A DNA stretch of 64,000 nucleotides from Bradyrhizobium canariense (GCF_900105125.1 NZ_LT629750.1:1798001-1862000); one strand, 5' to 3'. Counted from the stretch's first letter, positions 33,720 to 43,899 are shown. A program made the numbers and translations. The notes: generated from the letters alone by a model not told the origin.

Positions 33720-34109
33720 CTAACGCTGCATCTGCATGATCTGGTCCATCGGCATCATGTTGTGGTTGAGGTTCGACATGATCCACAACGATCCGCCGAT
33801 CACCAGAACCACGATCAGGATGCCGAAGGCGAGCGCCATGACGTTGTTGGTATTGTCCGGACCGGTCGTGATGTGAAGGAAGAACACCACATGCACGCCC
33901 ATCTGCGCGATCGCGAGCACGATGATGGCGACGGGAATGCTCGGCTGCCAGACCAGATCGGTCCCGGCGATGAAGAATGAGGTCGCGGTCAGGAGCAGCG
34001 CCAATCCCAGGCCAATAAGATAACCCAGTATCCGAGGGCCGATGCCGCCTTCGCTTTCTTCACCCGGCGCGAGGTCGGTTTGATGCAGTTCGTGAGCCTG
34101 GTCACTCAT
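33720..34109 (-). CDS. cyoD: Cytochrome o ubiquinol oxidase subunit IV
   Basis: Small membrane subunit of 129 residues with three helices (ILGYLIGLGLALLLTATSFF, IPVAIIVLAIAQMGVHVVFFL, ALAFGILIVVLVIGGSLWIM). The HVVFFLHI and MSNLNHNMM patterns match CyoD. It assists assembly of the bo3-type proton-pumping quinol oxidase. The start (34109) overlaps the cyoC stop as ATGA, so translation is coupled. Last gene of the operon; no cyoE follows. Confidence 0.92.
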   Translation of the reverse strand: MSDQAHELHQTDLAPGEESEGGIGPRILGYLIGLGLALLLTATSFFIAGTDLVWQPSIPVAIIVLAIAQMGVHVVFFLHITTGPDNTNNVMALAFGILIVVLVIGGSLWIMSNLNHNMMPMDQIMQMQR

Positions 34110-34741
34110 GCCGCGCTCCCGAGGAGATAGACCACCGAAAACACCGCGACCCAGATGATGTCGAGCGCGTGCCAGAACAGCGCAAAGCACACGATGCGGC
34201 GCTGGATATCGGCGCGAAAGCCCTTGGCGAACACCTGCGCCATCATGGTGAGAAGCCAGAGGATGCCGGCCGAAACGTGCAGGCCGTGGCATCCGACCAG
34301 CGTGAAGAAAGCCGAGAGAAAGGCGCTTCGCGTCGGTCCGGCGCCGCGTGCAACGAGGCCGGCGAATTCCCTTATCTCGATAAAAAGAAACGCCAGGCCA
34401 AGCAGGCAAGTAATCGCCATCGCGACCTGGAACCAGAACCGGTTGCGCACATCGGCCGCGATGCTTGCCATTCCGCAGGCGAAGCTCGACAGCAACAGGC
34501 AGAGAGTTTCGATGGCGACATTCCTCAGGTCAAACAACTCGGCGCCGCTCGGTCCACCTGCAGTCTGCCCCGACAGCACCGCAAAGGCGGCGAAGAAGCA
34601 GGAGAACATCACCATGTCGCTGAGCAGGAATATCCAGAAGCCGTAAGCGGTCACGGTCCGCTTCGGCGCCGGTCCCTCATACTCCCCAACCAGAACGTGG
34701 TGTGGATCGCGCTCTCCTTGCGTCATGGTCGCAACGCTCAT
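34106..34741 (-). CDS. cyoC: Cytochrome o ubiquinol oxidase subunit III
   Basis: Haem-copper oxidase subunit III of 211 residues with five membrane segments. TVTAYGFWIFLLSDMVMFSCFFAAFAVL and GCHGLHVSAGILWLLTMM are diagnostic. It stabilises the catalytic subunit. The start overlaps the cyoB stop by one base (TGATG) and the stop overlaps cyoD, a tightly coupled operon. Confidence 0.94.
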   Translation of the reverse strand: MSVATMTQGERDPHHVLVGEYEGPAPKRTVTAYGFWIFLLSDMVMFSCFFAAFAVLSGQTAGGPSGAELFDLRNVAIETLCLLLSSFACGMASIAADVRNRFWFQVAMAITCLLGLAFLFIEIREFAGLVARGAGPTRSAFLSAFFTLVGCHGLHVSAGILWLLTMMAQVFAKGFRADIQRRIVCFALFWHALDIIWVAVFSVVYLLGSAA

Positions 34742-36735
34742 CAGACGCTCCCCGCGGCGGTGACGAGGTCGCGGCGTTCGGCGATGTTGGCTCGATCGAC
34801 CCGCGCCACCTCGTCCGCCGGAATTTCATACTCGTCATGGTCCCGCCATGCGAACACGACGAAGGTGGCGAAGGCGCCGATGAAGCCCGCGATCACCATC
34901 CACCAGATGTGCCAGATCATGGCAAATCCCATCACGGCGGCGAAGAAGGCGCAGACGAATCCGGTCGGCGAATTACGCGGCATCTCGATCGCTTCGTAAT
35001 GCGGCTCTTCGAACCCTTCCTGTTTGGCTTTCACCTTCATCTCCCAATAGGGATCCGGCCCGTTCACATAGGGCAGCACCGCGAAATTGAACACCGGCGG
35101 CGGCGAAGCGGTCGCCCACTCCAGCGACCGGCCGTCCCAGGGATCGCCGGTGTGGTCGCGCAATTGCTCGCGGTCGCGGATGCTGACGACGAGCTGCGCG
35201 ATCTGAAAGATGATTCCGATCAAAATCAAAATAGCCCCGAAGCCAGCCACTATCAGCCATGGCCGCCATTCCGGCACATCGTAATGCTGCATCCGCCGCG
35301 TCATGCCGAGGAAGCCAACCGCGTAAAGCGGCATGAAGGCGACGTAGAAGCCGACCAGCCAGAACCAGAACGCCGCCTTGCCAAGTCCCTCGTGAAGACG
35401 GAAGCCGAATGCCTTCGGAAACCAGTAGGTGTAGCCGGCAAAGGCGCCGAACAGCACACCACCGATGATCACATTGTGAAAGTGAGCGACCAGGAAAAGG
35501 CTGTTGTGCAGGAGGAAGTCCGCCGGCGGCACCGCGACCAGAACGCCCGTCAGCCCGCCAAGAATGAACGTCACCATGAATCCGATCGACCACATCATCG
35601 GCGTGGTGAAGCGAATGCGTCCGCCATACATCGTGAACAGCCAGTTGTAGATCTTCACACCGGTCGGCACCGCGATGATCATGCTGGCGATGCCGAATAT
35701 GGCGTTGACGTCGGGTCCGGCGCCCATGGTGAAGAAATGATGCAGCCACACCATGAAGGAGATGATGCAAATCGCCATCGTGGCCAGCACCATCGAACGG
35801 TAGCCGAATAGCGGCTTGCCGGAGAAGGTCGAGACGACTTCCGAAAAAATCCCGAACGCCGGCAGAACGAGGATGTAAACCTCCGGGTGTCCCCAGGCCC
35901 AGATCAGGTTCATGAACATCATCATGTTGCCGCCGGCTTCATTGGTGAAGAAATGGAAGCCGAGATAGCGATCGAGGATCAGCATCGCCAGTGTCGCGGT
36001 CAGGATCGGGAACGCCGCCACGATCAGCAGATTCGACGCAAGCGTGGTCCAGCAGAACATCGGCATGCGGAGATAATTCATGCCTCTGGTGCGGATCTTC
36101 AGCACGGTGGTGACCAGATTGATGCCGGCGACCAGCGTGCCCACGCCAGAAATTTGGAGCGACCACAGATAGTAATCGACGCCGACCCCCGGCGAATAGG
36201 TCAGCTCCGACAAAGGCGGATAAGGCAGCCAGCCGGTTCGCGCGAACTCGCCGACCACCAGCGACACATTGACCAGTAGCGCGCCGGTTGCCGTGAGCCA
36301 GAACCCGACCGAGTTCAGCGTCGGAAACGCGACGTCGCGGACGCCGAGCTGCAGCGGGACCACCAGATTCATCAATCCGATCACGAACGGCATCGCGACA
36401 AAAAAGATCATGATGGTGCCGTGCGCGGAGAAGATCTGGTTGTAGTGGTCCGGCGGCAGATAGCCTTGCGAATGAAAGGCCACCGCCTGCTGCGCCCGCA
36501 TCATGATGGCGTCGCTGAACCCGCGCAGCAGCATCACCATCGCGAGCAAGGTGTACATGACGCCGATCCGCTTGTGATCGACGCTGGTGATCCATTCGTG
36601 CCAGAGATAGGGCAGATGGCCCTTGACGACGACCCAGACCAGAACCGCCAGGATCGCAACCAGCACCACCGCCCCCGCGATGAGCGGGATTGGCTGATCG
36701 ATCGGAACTGCCGCCCAGCTCAGCTTACCGAACAT
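34741..36735 (-). CDS. cyoB: Cytochrome o ubiquinol oxidase subunit I
   Basis: Catalytic subunit of 664 residues carrying haem b, haem o and Cu[23 protein letters not shown] begins the core. [16 protein letters not shown] holds the His-Tyr crosslink residues, LHHFFTMG the CuB histidines and [10 protein letters not shown] the haem ligands. [17 protein letters not shown] is the usual CyoB opening, so 36735 is chosen over 36747. It reduces O2 with electrons from ubiquinol and pumps protons in the inner membrane. The gene overlaps cyoA by 11 bases. Confidence 0.96.
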   Translation of the reverse strand: MFGKLSWAAVPIDQPIPLIAGAVVLVAILAVLVWVVVKGHLPYLWHEWITSVDHKRIGVMYTLLAMVMLLRGFSDAIMMRAQQAVAFHSQGYLPPDHYNQIFSAHGTIMIFFVAMPFVIGLMNLVVPLQLGVRDVAFPTLNSVGFWLTATGALLVNVSLVVGEFARTGWLPYPPLSELTYSPGVGVDYYLWSLQISGVGTLVAGINLVTTVLKIRTRGMNYLRMPMFCWTTLASNLLIVAAFPILTATLAMLILDRYLGFHFFTNEAGGNMMMFMNLIWAWGHPEVYILVLPAFGIFSEVVSTFSGKPLFGYRSMVLATMAICIISFMVWLHHFFTMGAGPDVNAIFGIASMIIAVPTGVKIYNWLFTMYGGRIRFTTPMMWSIGFMVTFILGGLTGVLVAVPPADFLLHNSLFLVAHFHNVIIGGVLFGAFAGYTYWFPKAFGFRLHEGLGKAAFWFWLVGFYVAFMPLYAVGFLGMTRRMQHYDVPEWRPWLIVAGFGAILILIGIIFQIAQLVVSIRDREQLRDHTGDPWDGRSLEWATASPPPVFNFAVLPYVNGPDPYWEMKVKAKQEGFEEPHYEAIEMPRNSPTGFVCAFFAAVMGFAMIWHIWWMVIAGFIGAFATFVVFAWRDHDEYEIPADEVARVDRANIAERRDLVTAAGSV

Positions 36736-37564
36736 TGGCAGCCCCATTCGCCGGCTTCGCCAGATTGTCCGTCAGCTGCGGTCCCGGACCCGGCGGGATC
36801 TTCTGGGTCGCGATAGCATCGAACAACCGGGGATCATCAAGCCGGTAGGTCGGCTTGTCCTTCGGGACCGACTGCTGCGCTAGAGCCGTGTAGCTGTCGG
36901 TATTCAAGACCTGATTGCTGCGGGCGGTGCTCGCGACCCAATCGGGAAATGCAAGCTGCGATATCACGTGCACGTCGAACAGCATGTCGGGAAAGCCGTC
37001 GCCGCTGAAATGTGCCGACAAGCCCTGATAGGTGCCCTCATTGTCGGCGCGGAGCTCCAGCCGCGTCACCATGCCGTTCATGGTGTAGATGATGCTTCCG
37101 AGTTGCGGGATGAAGAACGCGTTCATGACACTGCCGGAGGTCAGCTCGAAGTGAAGCGGCGCGCCGGCAGGCACGGTCAGGGTATTGACGGTCGCAATCC
37201 CCAGATCCGGATAGATGAAGAGCCATTTCCAGTCGAGCGAGACGGCCTGGATCCTGATTGGGCTTCCTGTCCCCTCCACCGGCTTGGCCGGATCCAGTTG
37301 GTGCGCGCCGATCCATGCGACACCGCCAAGCAGGATGATGGTCAGCGTCGGGATCGACCAGACCACGAGTTCGATGCGTCCCGAGTATTCCCAGTCCGGC
37401 TGATAGCGTGCGCGGGGATTGGATTGCCGAAACCAGTAAGCGAAGGCGAAAATGGCGATGATCGTCGGAATGACAATCGCGAGCATGATCGCGACGGAGT
37501 CGATCAGGATGGTTTTCTCGGCGGCAGCGATCGGGCCTTGCGGATCGAGGATATTCATCGGCAC
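36725..37564 (-). CDS. cyoA: Cytochrome o ubiquinol oxidase subunit II
   Basis: Protein of 279 residues: two membrane helices ([42 protein letters not shown]) and a periplasmic cupredoxin domain ([50 protein letters not shown]). The CuA-binding cysteines of cytochrome c oxidases are absent, confirming a quinol oxidase. No lipoprotein signal with an N-terminal Cys is seen. The first gene of cyoABCD starts 36 bp after an amidohydrolase gene on the same strand. Confidence 0.94.
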   Translation of the reverse strand: MPMNILDPQGPIAAAEKTILIDSVAIMLAIVIPTIIAIFAFAYWFRQSNPRARYQPDWEYSGRIELVVWSIPTLTIILLGGVAWIGAHQLDPAKPVEGTGSPIRIQAVSLDWKWLFIYPDLGIATVNTLTVPAGAPLHFELTSGSVMNAFFIPQLGSIIYTMNGMVTRLELRADNEGTYQGLSAHFSGDGFPDMLFDVHVISQLAFPDWVASTARSNQVLNTDSYTALAQQSVPKDKPTYRLDDPRLFDAIATQKIPPGPGPQLTDNLAKPANGAANVR

Positions 37565-37600
37565 GCCAATCCCGATTTCCTGCTACCCAACCGTATCACG

Positions 37601-38425
37601 TCAGAACTTGTAATTCCATCCGATCCATTCGCAGAGACCGCGGCCCATCACGTCTTCGAGATCATTGCCCTTCAACCATGGCAATTCTTCGGTGAAGAAG
37701 GTCACGCATTGACGATAGCTGCAGGGCATCCGGGTGATGTCGGTGCCCCAGAACATCCGCCTCGGTCCGAACGCATCGAAAATGCGATGCAGCCCATCCT
37801 GGATGTTGCGGAATGGATAGGCTTGCGTCGAATAGTGCGGCGCGCCCGTCGCCTTGACGGCCACGTTGGGAAATTTCGCAAGCGTAACAAGCTCATCGAG
37901 ATGGATGAAAGCCGCGGCGTCCTGGCCATGCCGGTTGAGGCCGCAATGATCGATGAGCATCCTGAGATCGGGATGGCGTTCGGCGATCTCGCGGAACTTG
38001 TGCAGAAACAGACCGCCCATCATGGCGATCGGCAAGCCCTCCTTCTCCGCGGCCGGCCACAGCCAATCAAGCGAGCCGTCATAAAGCCGCTTCTGCTGCG
38101 CCTCCAGCAGAAACGGCCAACGCAGGCCCATCATGCCCGGCTGGTTGCGCCAGCCATAAACCAGCTTGCGGTTCTCGGGCACGTCGAGCGAAAACTGGCC
38201 CATGATGGCGAAGCGGTCCGGATATTTCTGCGCCGCTGCAATGGCGAGCGCATTGGAATCGGGATCCCAGCCGCCGGGCGGATGGATCAGCGCGGCATCG
38301 ACGCCGGCTTCATCCATTTCCTTCAACAGCTCCTCGGCGGTGAATTTCTCGACCTTGCGGTGCAGGCCGGAGGTCGGCACCACCGTCTTCGACCAGATGT
38401 GCACCTGCGCGTCGATAATCTTCAT
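37601..38425 (-). CDS. Amidohydrolase family protein (PF04909-type)
   Basis: TIM-barrel amidohydrolase of 274 residues in the ACMSD/2-pyrone-4,6-dicarboxylate hydrolase-like group. MKIIDAQVHIW gives the first metal-site His; then come ALIHPPGG, LRMLIDHCGLNRHG and MFWGTDITRMP with the late Asp. Such enzymes act on aromatic ring-cleavage products or lactones; the substrate here is unknown. GGGGGG precedes the start at 38425. It is divergent from the SDR cluster and 36 bp upstream of cyoA, so it may be read through into the oxidase operon. Confidence 0.82.
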   Translation of the reverse strand: MKIIDAQVHIWSKTVVPTSGLHRKVEKFTAEELLKEMDEAGVDAALIHPPGGWDPDSNALAIAAAQKYPDRFAIMGQFSLDVPENRKLVYGWRNQPGMMGLRWPFLLEAQQKRLYDGSLDWLWPAAEKEGLPIAMMGGLFLHKFREIAERHPDLRMLIDHCGLNRHGQDAAAFIHLDELVTLAKFPNVAVKATGAPHYSTQAYPFRNIQDGLHRIFDAFGPRRMFWGTDITRMPCSYRQCVTFFTEELPWLKGNDLEDVMGRGLCEWIGWNYKF

Positions 38426-38620
38426 GGCGCCCCCCCACACGGCTCTTTTGAAGACGATCATGCACAAGCCGCGGCCGGACCACAACTCGGCTGCCAGCCA
38501 TGCGTGGCGCGAGCGGCAACATGCAATTTCGCCAGAGGTTGCAGCGACCGCCCGGCGTCAGCGGCCTTCTCACCCCATGACGGCGTTGCTATCGTGAGCA
38601 AATAAAAAAGGAAAAAAGCG

Positions 38621-39433
38621 ATGAAGGGATCCGAGGAGGATGCCGGCCTGGCCGGCAAGGTCGCGCTCGTGAGCGGCGGAGGCGCTGCGGGCGATGGCAT
38701 TGGCAACGGCCGCGCCGCGGCGATCCTGCTGGCGCGCGCGGGTGTGAAGGTGCTGGTGGCCGATCGCGATCTCGGCCTGGCCGAACGCACCGTCGCAATG
38801 ATCACCGCCGAGGGCGGCGTGGCAGCAGCCCATGCCGGCGACGTCACCAGCGAAGCCGATTGCGGGCGGTTGGTCGATGCTGCCGTGGACCGCTGGGGCC
38901 GGCTTGATTTCCTCGACAACAATGTCGGTATCGGTAGCCGCGGCAGCGTCGTCGATGAGAAGCCCGAGGAATATCGGCGGGTGATGCAGGTCAATGTCGA
39001 GAGCATGTTCCTGCTGTCGAAATACGCTATTCCCGCGATGATCAAGACCGCCAAGGGCGGCGCGATCGTCAACATCTCCTCGATCTCGGCGCTGCGGCCG
39101 CGCGGCCTCACCACCTATACGACCTCGAAGGCCGCGGTGATCGGCCTGACCCAGGCGATGGCGGTGGACCACGGCCGCGACAACATCCGCGTCAACTGCA
39201 TCTGTCCCGGTCCGATGTACACGCCGATGGTCTATGCGCGCGGCATGAGCGAGGCGGCACGCAGCCAGCGCGCCAACGCTTCGGTGCTGAAGACCGAGGG
39301 TACCGGCTGGGACGTCGGCCACGCCGTCAAATTCCTGCTCAGCAACCACGCCCGTTACATCACCGGTCAGGTGCTGGTCGTCGACGGCGGCGTCACGTTG
39401 CAGGGCCCGGAACGCGATTCACGGGATCACTGA
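38621..39433 (+). CDS. SDR-family oxidoreductase A
   Basis: Short-chain dehydrogenase of 270 residues with an extended glycine loop (LVSGGGAAGDGIGNGRAAAI), NNVGIGS in place of NNAG, and catalytic Ser/Tyr/Lys in NISSISALRPRGLTTYTTSKAA. Asp after the second strand (VLVADRDL) suggests NAD(H). It is similar to the SDR at 40015, so the pair are paralogues on either side of a carboxymuconolactone decarboxylase-family gene. First gene of a likely catabolic operon. Confidence 0.87.
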   Translation: MKGSEEDAGLAGKVALVSGGGAAGDGIGNGRAAAILLARAGVKVLVADRDLGLAERTVAMITAEGGVAAAHAGDVTSEADCGRLVDAAVDRWGRLDFLDNNVGIGSRGSVVDEKPEEYRRVMQVNVESMFLLSKYAIPAMIKTAKGGAIVNISSISALRPRGLTTYTTSKAAVIGLTQAMAVDHGRDNIRVNCICPGPMYTPMVYARGMSEAARSQRANASVLKTEGTGWDVGHAVKFLLSNHARYITGQVLVVDGGVTLQGPERDSRDH

Positions 39434-39458
39434 TCACGCACAAGGGAGAACAACCAAA

Positions 39459-40013
39459 ATGGCCCGCCTGCCCTATCTCGAGGCCGACCAGGTCGCGCCC
39501 GAATATCACGACATGCTCAAGCGCAACACCAATCTGCACAAGCTCCTGGTCAACTCGCCCGACATGGCGCGGGCGTTCAGCGGGATGGGCGGCTATATCC
39601 GTTTCAAGAGCAAGCTCGATCCGCGCTTGCGCGAACTTGCAATCCTCCAGGTCGGCTGGATGGAGAAGTCGGAATATGAATTCACCCATCATGTGAAGAT
39701 CGGCAAGGAGTTCGGCGTCACCGACGCTGACATCGAGGGCATGATGGCCGAGACCGCGGGAAAGCCCTCCGGGCTCGAGCCGCTGGCGAAAGCGATCCTG
39801 AAAGGCGCCCGCGAGATGGTGCGCGAACTCGCGATGTCGGATGCGACCTTTGCCGAGATCAAGAAGGAACTGAGCAACGAGCACATGACCGATCTCGTGC
39901 TCACCATCGCCTTCTATTGCGCTGTCGTCCGCGTACTCGCCACCATGAAGATGGACAACGAGCCCTATTACAAAGAGGTACTGCAGCAGTACCCGATCCC
40001 GGGAGTGAACTGA
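39459..40013 (+). CDS. Carboxymuconolactone decarboxylase-family protein
   Basis: Protein of 184 residues of the CMD/AhpD-like family. LRELAILQVGWMEKSEYEFTHHVKIGKEFGVTDADIEGMM is the conserved helix pair. The CxxC of AhpD peroxidases is absent, so it resembles the decarboxylase-like or unassigned members. GGGAGAAC lies before the start and 1 base separates its stop from the next SDR start, so it is part of one operon. Confidence 0.85.
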   Translation: MARLPYLEADQVAPEYHDMLKRNTNLHKLLVNSPDMARAFSGMGGYIRFKSKLDPRLRELAILQVGWMEKSEYEFTHHVKIGKEFGVTDADIEGMMAETAGKPSGLEPLAKAILKGAREMVRELAMSDATFAEIKKELSNEHMTDLVLTIAFYCAVVRVLATMKMDNEPYYKEVLQQYPIPGVN

Positions 40014-40014
40014 C

Positions 40015-40815
40015 ATGCGTTTGCAAGATCGCGTCGCCATCGTCGTCGGCGCCGGCCAGAGTCCGGGCGAAGGCATCGGCAACGGCCGCGCCACCGCACT
40101 CACTTTCGCGCGCGAAGGCGCCAAGGTGCTGTGCGTGGATCATAACCTCGCTTCCGCCCAGGAAACGGTCGACATGATCGCGGCCAAGGGAGGCACCGCG
40201 GTGGCCTTCAAGGCTGACGTCACCCGGGATGCCGAAATCAAGGCCATGGTCGCCGACGCGCATGGCCGCTGGGGCCGCATCGATATCCTACACAACAATG
40301 TGGGCGTCAGCCTCTCCGGCGGCGACGCCGAACTGCTCGATATCACCGAGGAAGCGCTCGACCGTTGCATCGCGATCAACCTCAAGAGCTGCATTCTCGC
40401 CGCCAAGCACGTGATCCCGATCATGCGCGAACAAAAGAGCGGCGCCATCATCAACATCTCATCGATGGCCGTCATCACCAGCTACCCTTACGTCGCCTAC
40501 AAGGCGACCAAGGCAGCCATGGTGTCGTTCACCGAGCAGCTCGCCTATCAGAACGCGCCATACGGCATTCGTGCCAACGTCATCCTGCCCGGCCTGATGA
40601 ACACGCCGATGGCGGTCGACACCCGCGCCCGCGAGTTCAAGAAAAGCCGCGCCGAAGTCGAGGCCGAGCGCGATGCCAAGGTGCCGCTGCGCAAGAAGCA
40701 AGGCACCGGCTGGGACGTCGCCAACGCCGCGCTGTTTCTGGCGTCCGACGAAGCAAGCTTCATCACCGGCGTGACCCTGCCGGTCGACGGCGGCGCCAGC
40801 GTGCGGCGGGGCTAA
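40015..40815 (+). CDS. SDR-family oxidoreductase B
   Basis: Short-chain dehydrogenase of 266 residues, paralogue of the SDR at 38621: IVVGAGQSPGEGIGNGRAT, LCVDHNL (NAD preference), NNVGVSLSGGD, catalytic INISSMAV and YKATKAA. The presence of two such SDRs with a CMD protein suggests successive oxidations of a cyclic or hydroxylated substrate. The start is one base after the CMD stop. Confidence 0.87.
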   Translation: MRLQDRVAIVVGAGQSPGEGIGNGRATALTFAREGAKVLCVDHNLASAQETVDMIAAKGGTAVAFKADVTRDAEIKAMVADAHGRWGRIDILHNNVGVSLSGGDAELLDITEEALDRCIAINLKSCILAAKHVIPIMREQKSGAIINISSMAVITSYPYVAYKATKAAMVSFTEQLAYQNAPYGIRANVILPGLMNTPMAVDTRAREFKKSRAEVEAERDAKVPLRKKQGTGWDVANAALFLASDEASFITGVTLPVDGGASVRRG

Positions 40816-40840
40816 GTTGCGAAGATAAGGACTCGACCAG

Positions 40841-41824
40841 GTGATGAAGCGGCGGAAATTTATCAAGATGGCCATCGGCTCGGCCTCGATGTGGCCGATG
40901 TTGTCCTATGCTGACACTTATCCTTCGCGACCCGTCACGCTCGTCGTGCCTTTTTCGGCCGGCGGCCCAACCGACGTGCTCGCTCGCCTGCTCTCGGAAC
41001 GCATGGGAGCCGTCCTCGGCCAGACAGTTCTGGTCGAGAACGTGACCGGCGCCTCCGGCACGATTGCGGGCATGCGCGTGGCCCGCGCGGCGCCCGACGG
41101 CTACACCATCGGCATCGGCCATTGGGGCACCCACGTTCTCAACGGCGCCATCTACCCGCTGCAGTATGATCTGCTGCGGGATTTTGAACCGGTGGCGATG
41201 ATCGCGAACGGCCCTCAACTCATCATCGCACGACCCACATTGCCGCCAACCGACCTGAAGCAACTGATCGCGTGGCTGAAGGACAATCCGAACAAGGCGA
41301 CGGCGGGAACCGCTGGTCCCGGTTCTGGTGCGCATGTCAGCGGCGTTTTCTTCCAGAATTTGACCGGCACAAGCTTTTCGTTCGTGCCGTACCGCGGCGC
41401 CGGTCCCGCGCTGAACGATCTGATGGCCGGACATATCGACCTGATGTTCGACCAGGCCTCGAATTCCTTGTCTCAGGTTCGAGGAGGCACGGTCAAAGCC
41501 TACGCGGTGACAGCACAGTCACGGTTGGCGGCGGCACCAGATATTCCGACCGTGGATGAAGCCGGATTACCCGGACTGTACATCGCCTATTGGCACGGCG
41601 TTTGGGCGCCGAAGAATACGCCGGCTGAAGTCATTACAAAGTTGAACGCGGCGGTTGTGACAGCCTTGGCCGATCCGGCCCTGCGACAGCGGTTTGTCGA
41701 ATTAGGCCAGGAGATTCCGCCGCTCGAAAAACAGAGTCCGGCCGCGCTCGGAAAACATCAGGAAGCAGAGATTGAGAAGTGGTGGCCGATCGTGAAGGCT
41801 GCAAACATCAGGGCCGATTTATAG
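40841..41824 (+). CDS. TctC/Bug-type tripartite tricarboxylate-family binding protein
   Basis: Periplasmic binding protein of 327 residues: signal peptide with RRKFIKMAIGSASMWPMLSYA, then YPSRPVTLVVPFSAGGPTDVLARLL, the Bug-family opening. VENVTGASGTIAGMRVARAAPDGYTI follows. It probably captures a carboxylate linked to the SDR/CMD pathway. No TctAB membrane genes are adjacent, which is usual for the large Bug family. The gene follows SDR B by 25 bp. Confidence 0.87.
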   Translation: MMKRRKFIKMAIGSASMWPMLSYADTYPSRPVTLVVPFSAGGPTDVLARLLSERMGAVLGQTVLVENVTGASGTIAGMRVARAAPDGYTIGIGHWGTHVLNGAIYPLQYDLLRDFEPVAMIANGPQLIIARPTLPPTDLKQLIAWLKDNPNKATAGTAGPGSGAHVSGVFFQNLTGTSFSFVPYRGAGPALNDLMAGHIDLMFDQASNSLSQVRGGTVKAYAVTAQSRLAAAPDIPTVDEAGLPGLYIAYWHGVWAPKNTPAEVITKLNAAVVTALADPALRQRFVELGQEIPPLEKQSPAALGKHQEAEIEKWWPIVKAANIRADL

Positions 41825-41843
41825 CGCCATCGTGCGGCGCATC

Positions 41844-42293
41844 TCAGGTCGTCCGACGCCACATCGAGGGACGAGCCTTCACCGGATCCAGCAGCGACCA
41901 GTCGCCCTGCTCCAGCGCATACCCTTTCGGAAACGGTGGCCGCGGCTCCAGTCCGAGTGAACGGACCACGCGATCATCGCGATAGTAGCTTTGCAGTACC
42001 ACGCGCACGAGCGCCGCCGCAGGCGCTCCGCCCGATGCGCGAAATTCCTTGGCCACGGCTTCACGCTGTGCCGCGCCGAGATCCGCAAGCGGCATTCCCG
42101 CGAGGCGTGCGAGATGATCGAGCGCCGCGCGGACCATCGCGATATCGCGGCCGAGCGTTGCGATCATGTCGGCCTGGATCTTCGCGTCGTCGGCGCCGGG
42201 CACATTGTATTCGCTGCTGGCCGGAATGATCATCGCAGCGACTGTGCGCAGATTGTCACGTTGCAAGGGTGTGAGAGCGTTGTCCGCTGACAT
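41844..42293 (-). CDS. Gluconate 2-dehydrogenase subunit 3-like protein
   Basis: Protein of 149 residues. LTPLQRDNLRTVAAMIIPASSEYNVPGADD, then VRAALDHLARLAGMPLADLGAAQREAV resemble the small subunit 3 of membrane gluconate dehydrogenases. No Tat signal is seen. It starts 8 bp after the GMC oxidoreductase stop, so the two probably form an enzyme pair. Confidence 0.7.
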   Translation of the reverse strand: MSADNALTPLQRDNLRTVAAMIIPASSEYNVPGADDAKIQADMIATLGRDIAMVRAALDHLARLAGMPLADLGAAQREAVAKEFRASGGAPAAALVRVVLQSYYRDDRVVRSLGLEPRPPFPKGYALEQGDWSLLDPVKARPSMWRRTT

Positions 42294-42300
42294 GGCTATC

Positions 42301-43899
42301 TCAATCAAACAAATTGGCGAGGCGCGGCTTCATCTGGTCGGCGACGTAGAGCGCGATGGCCTGAATCGTGGACGTCGGATTCACGCCGCCTGAGGTGACG
42401 AACACGCTGCCATCGACGATGAACAGGTTTTTCACATCATGCGACCTGCCCCATTCATTGACCACGGAACGCGTGGGGTCGGTGCCCATCCGCGCCGTGC
42501 CGAGCAGATGCCAGCCGCCATACAGGATCGGACGGTTCACGCAGATATCGGTGGCGCCGGCGGCGGCGAGAATTTCCCTGCCGCGCGCAATGCCGTGTTC
42601 AAGCATTTTCGCACTGTTCTCGCCGATCGTGTAATCGACGCGTGGCGCCGGGATGCCGTGGCTGTCTTTCAACACGGGATCGAGCGTGACGCGGTTGTGC
42701 TCTTCCGGCAGATCCTCGCAGATCGCCGCGAGACCGAGCCGATGGCCGTTAAGCCGGCGGAATACCGCATGATGGTCCGCGCCCCAGGGCAACAGGCCCT
42801 TGGCCTCGCTGGTGACGGCCTCCATCACAGGTCCGATGCCGCGGCCGAACTGAAACGCATAGCCACGCACGAAGCCGCGCGCAGGATCGGTCTCGTAAAA
42901 TTCCTTGCTCCACAGGCAGGTCGGCGGCGCGCGATTGCTGTCGGTCGGCTCATCGACATAGCCATAGAGCTGGGCATAAGGATGAAACATCAGGTTCTTG
43001 CCGACCAGCCCGCTGGAATTGGCAAGCCCATCCGGAAAACGGCTGGAGGCTGAATTCAGCAGTAGCCGCGGCGTACCGACACCGTTGCAGGCGATCACAA
43101 CCACTTCGGCCGGCTGGAACTGCTCGATGCCATCCTTGTCGTAATACACCACGCCCGACGCCATGCCGTGCTCATTGGTCGTGATCTCGCGGACCCGGCA
43201 ATGCGTGCGCAGCTCGACGCCGGCGCGCAACGCGGCCGGCCAGTAGGTGATATCCGTGCTCGCCTTGGCGCCTTGCGCGCAGGCCGGCGTGCAATGGCCG
43301 AGATTGATGCAGCGCGCGCGTCCCTCATAGTCGGTGGTTGCGACCGTCGTATCTGAAGGCCACCAGTGCCAGCCGAGCTTGTTCATGGCCTTCGCCAGAC
43401 GGGCGCCGGAACGGCCCAGCGGCTGCGGCGGCATCGGTGGCGCGGTCAGCGGCGAGGCCGGATCGCCGGCCAGACCGGAGACACCCATCATCCGGTCGTT
43501 CTCGGCAAAGAACGGTGCCAGCATGTCGTAATCGATCGGCCAGTCATCGGCTACGCCATCGAGCGTGCGGACGCGAAAGTCGGACGGATGCAGGCGCGGG
43601 AAATGCGCCGTGTACATGATGGTGCTGCCGCCGACGCCGTTGAAGTTCAACACCTTGATCGGCGAATTGTCGTCGTTGACGGGATAATCCTCGGCCCGCG
43701 CGCGGATGTTGGGGCTCGGCGAATAGTCGCCATAGAAGCGCGCTTCCCAGTCCCGACCCGCGCTGGGGTATTTGGCGGGGTTCATCCAGTCGCCCTGCTC
43801 GAGGCAGAGGATGTGCATCCTGGTGTCGGCGAGGCTCCACGCGACCGCAGCCCCCGATGCCCCGGCGCCAATGATCAGGACGTCGACGGGCTCGTTCAT
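42301..43899 (-). CDS. GMC-family FAD-dependent oxidoreductase
   Basis: Protein of 532 residues. FAD motif VLIIGAGASGAAVAWSLAD, then VGGSTIMYTAHF, C-terminal GGWHLLGTARMG and DGSVFVTSGGVNPTSTIQA with the conserved His/Asn of glucose-methanol-choline oxidoreductases. The start at 43899 has GGGGGATG upstream; the frame runs on to 44403 inside the neighbouring gene. Together with the subunit-3-like protein it may oxidise an alcohol or sugar acid. The electron acceptor is not evident; no cytochrome subunit follows. Confidence 0.87.
   Translation of the reverse strand: MNEPVDVLIIGAGASGAAVAWSLADTRMHILCLEQGDWMNPAKYPSAGRDWEARFYGDYSPSPNIRARAEDYPVNDDNSPIKVLNFNGVGGSTIMYTAHFPRLHPSDFRVRTLDGVADDWPIDYDMLAPFFAENDRMMGVSGLAGDPASPLTAPPMPPQPLGRSGARLAKAMNKLGWHWWPSDTTVATTDYEGRARCINLGHCTPACAQGAKASTDITYWPAALRAGVELRTHCRVREITTNEHGMASGVVYYDKDGIEQFQPAEVVVIACNGVGTPRLLLNSASSRFPDGLANSSGLVGKNLMFHPYAQLYGYVDEPTDSNRAPPTCLWSKEFYETDPARGFVRGYAFQFGRGIGPVMEAVTSEAKGLLPWGADHHAVFRRLNGHRLGLAAICEDLPEEHNRVTLDPVLKDSHGIPAPRVDYTIGENSAKMLEHGIARGREILAAAGATDICVNRPILYGGWHLLGTARMGTDPTRSVVNEWGRSHDVKNLFIVDGSVFVTSGGVNPTSTIQAIALYVADQMKPRLANLFD

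Noticed and set aside
36968..38605. 545-codon plus-strand open frame opposite cyoA and the amidohydrolase
   Set aside because: It spans two well-supported minus-strand genes and their gap, and its translation is His/Arg/Asp rich with no domain.
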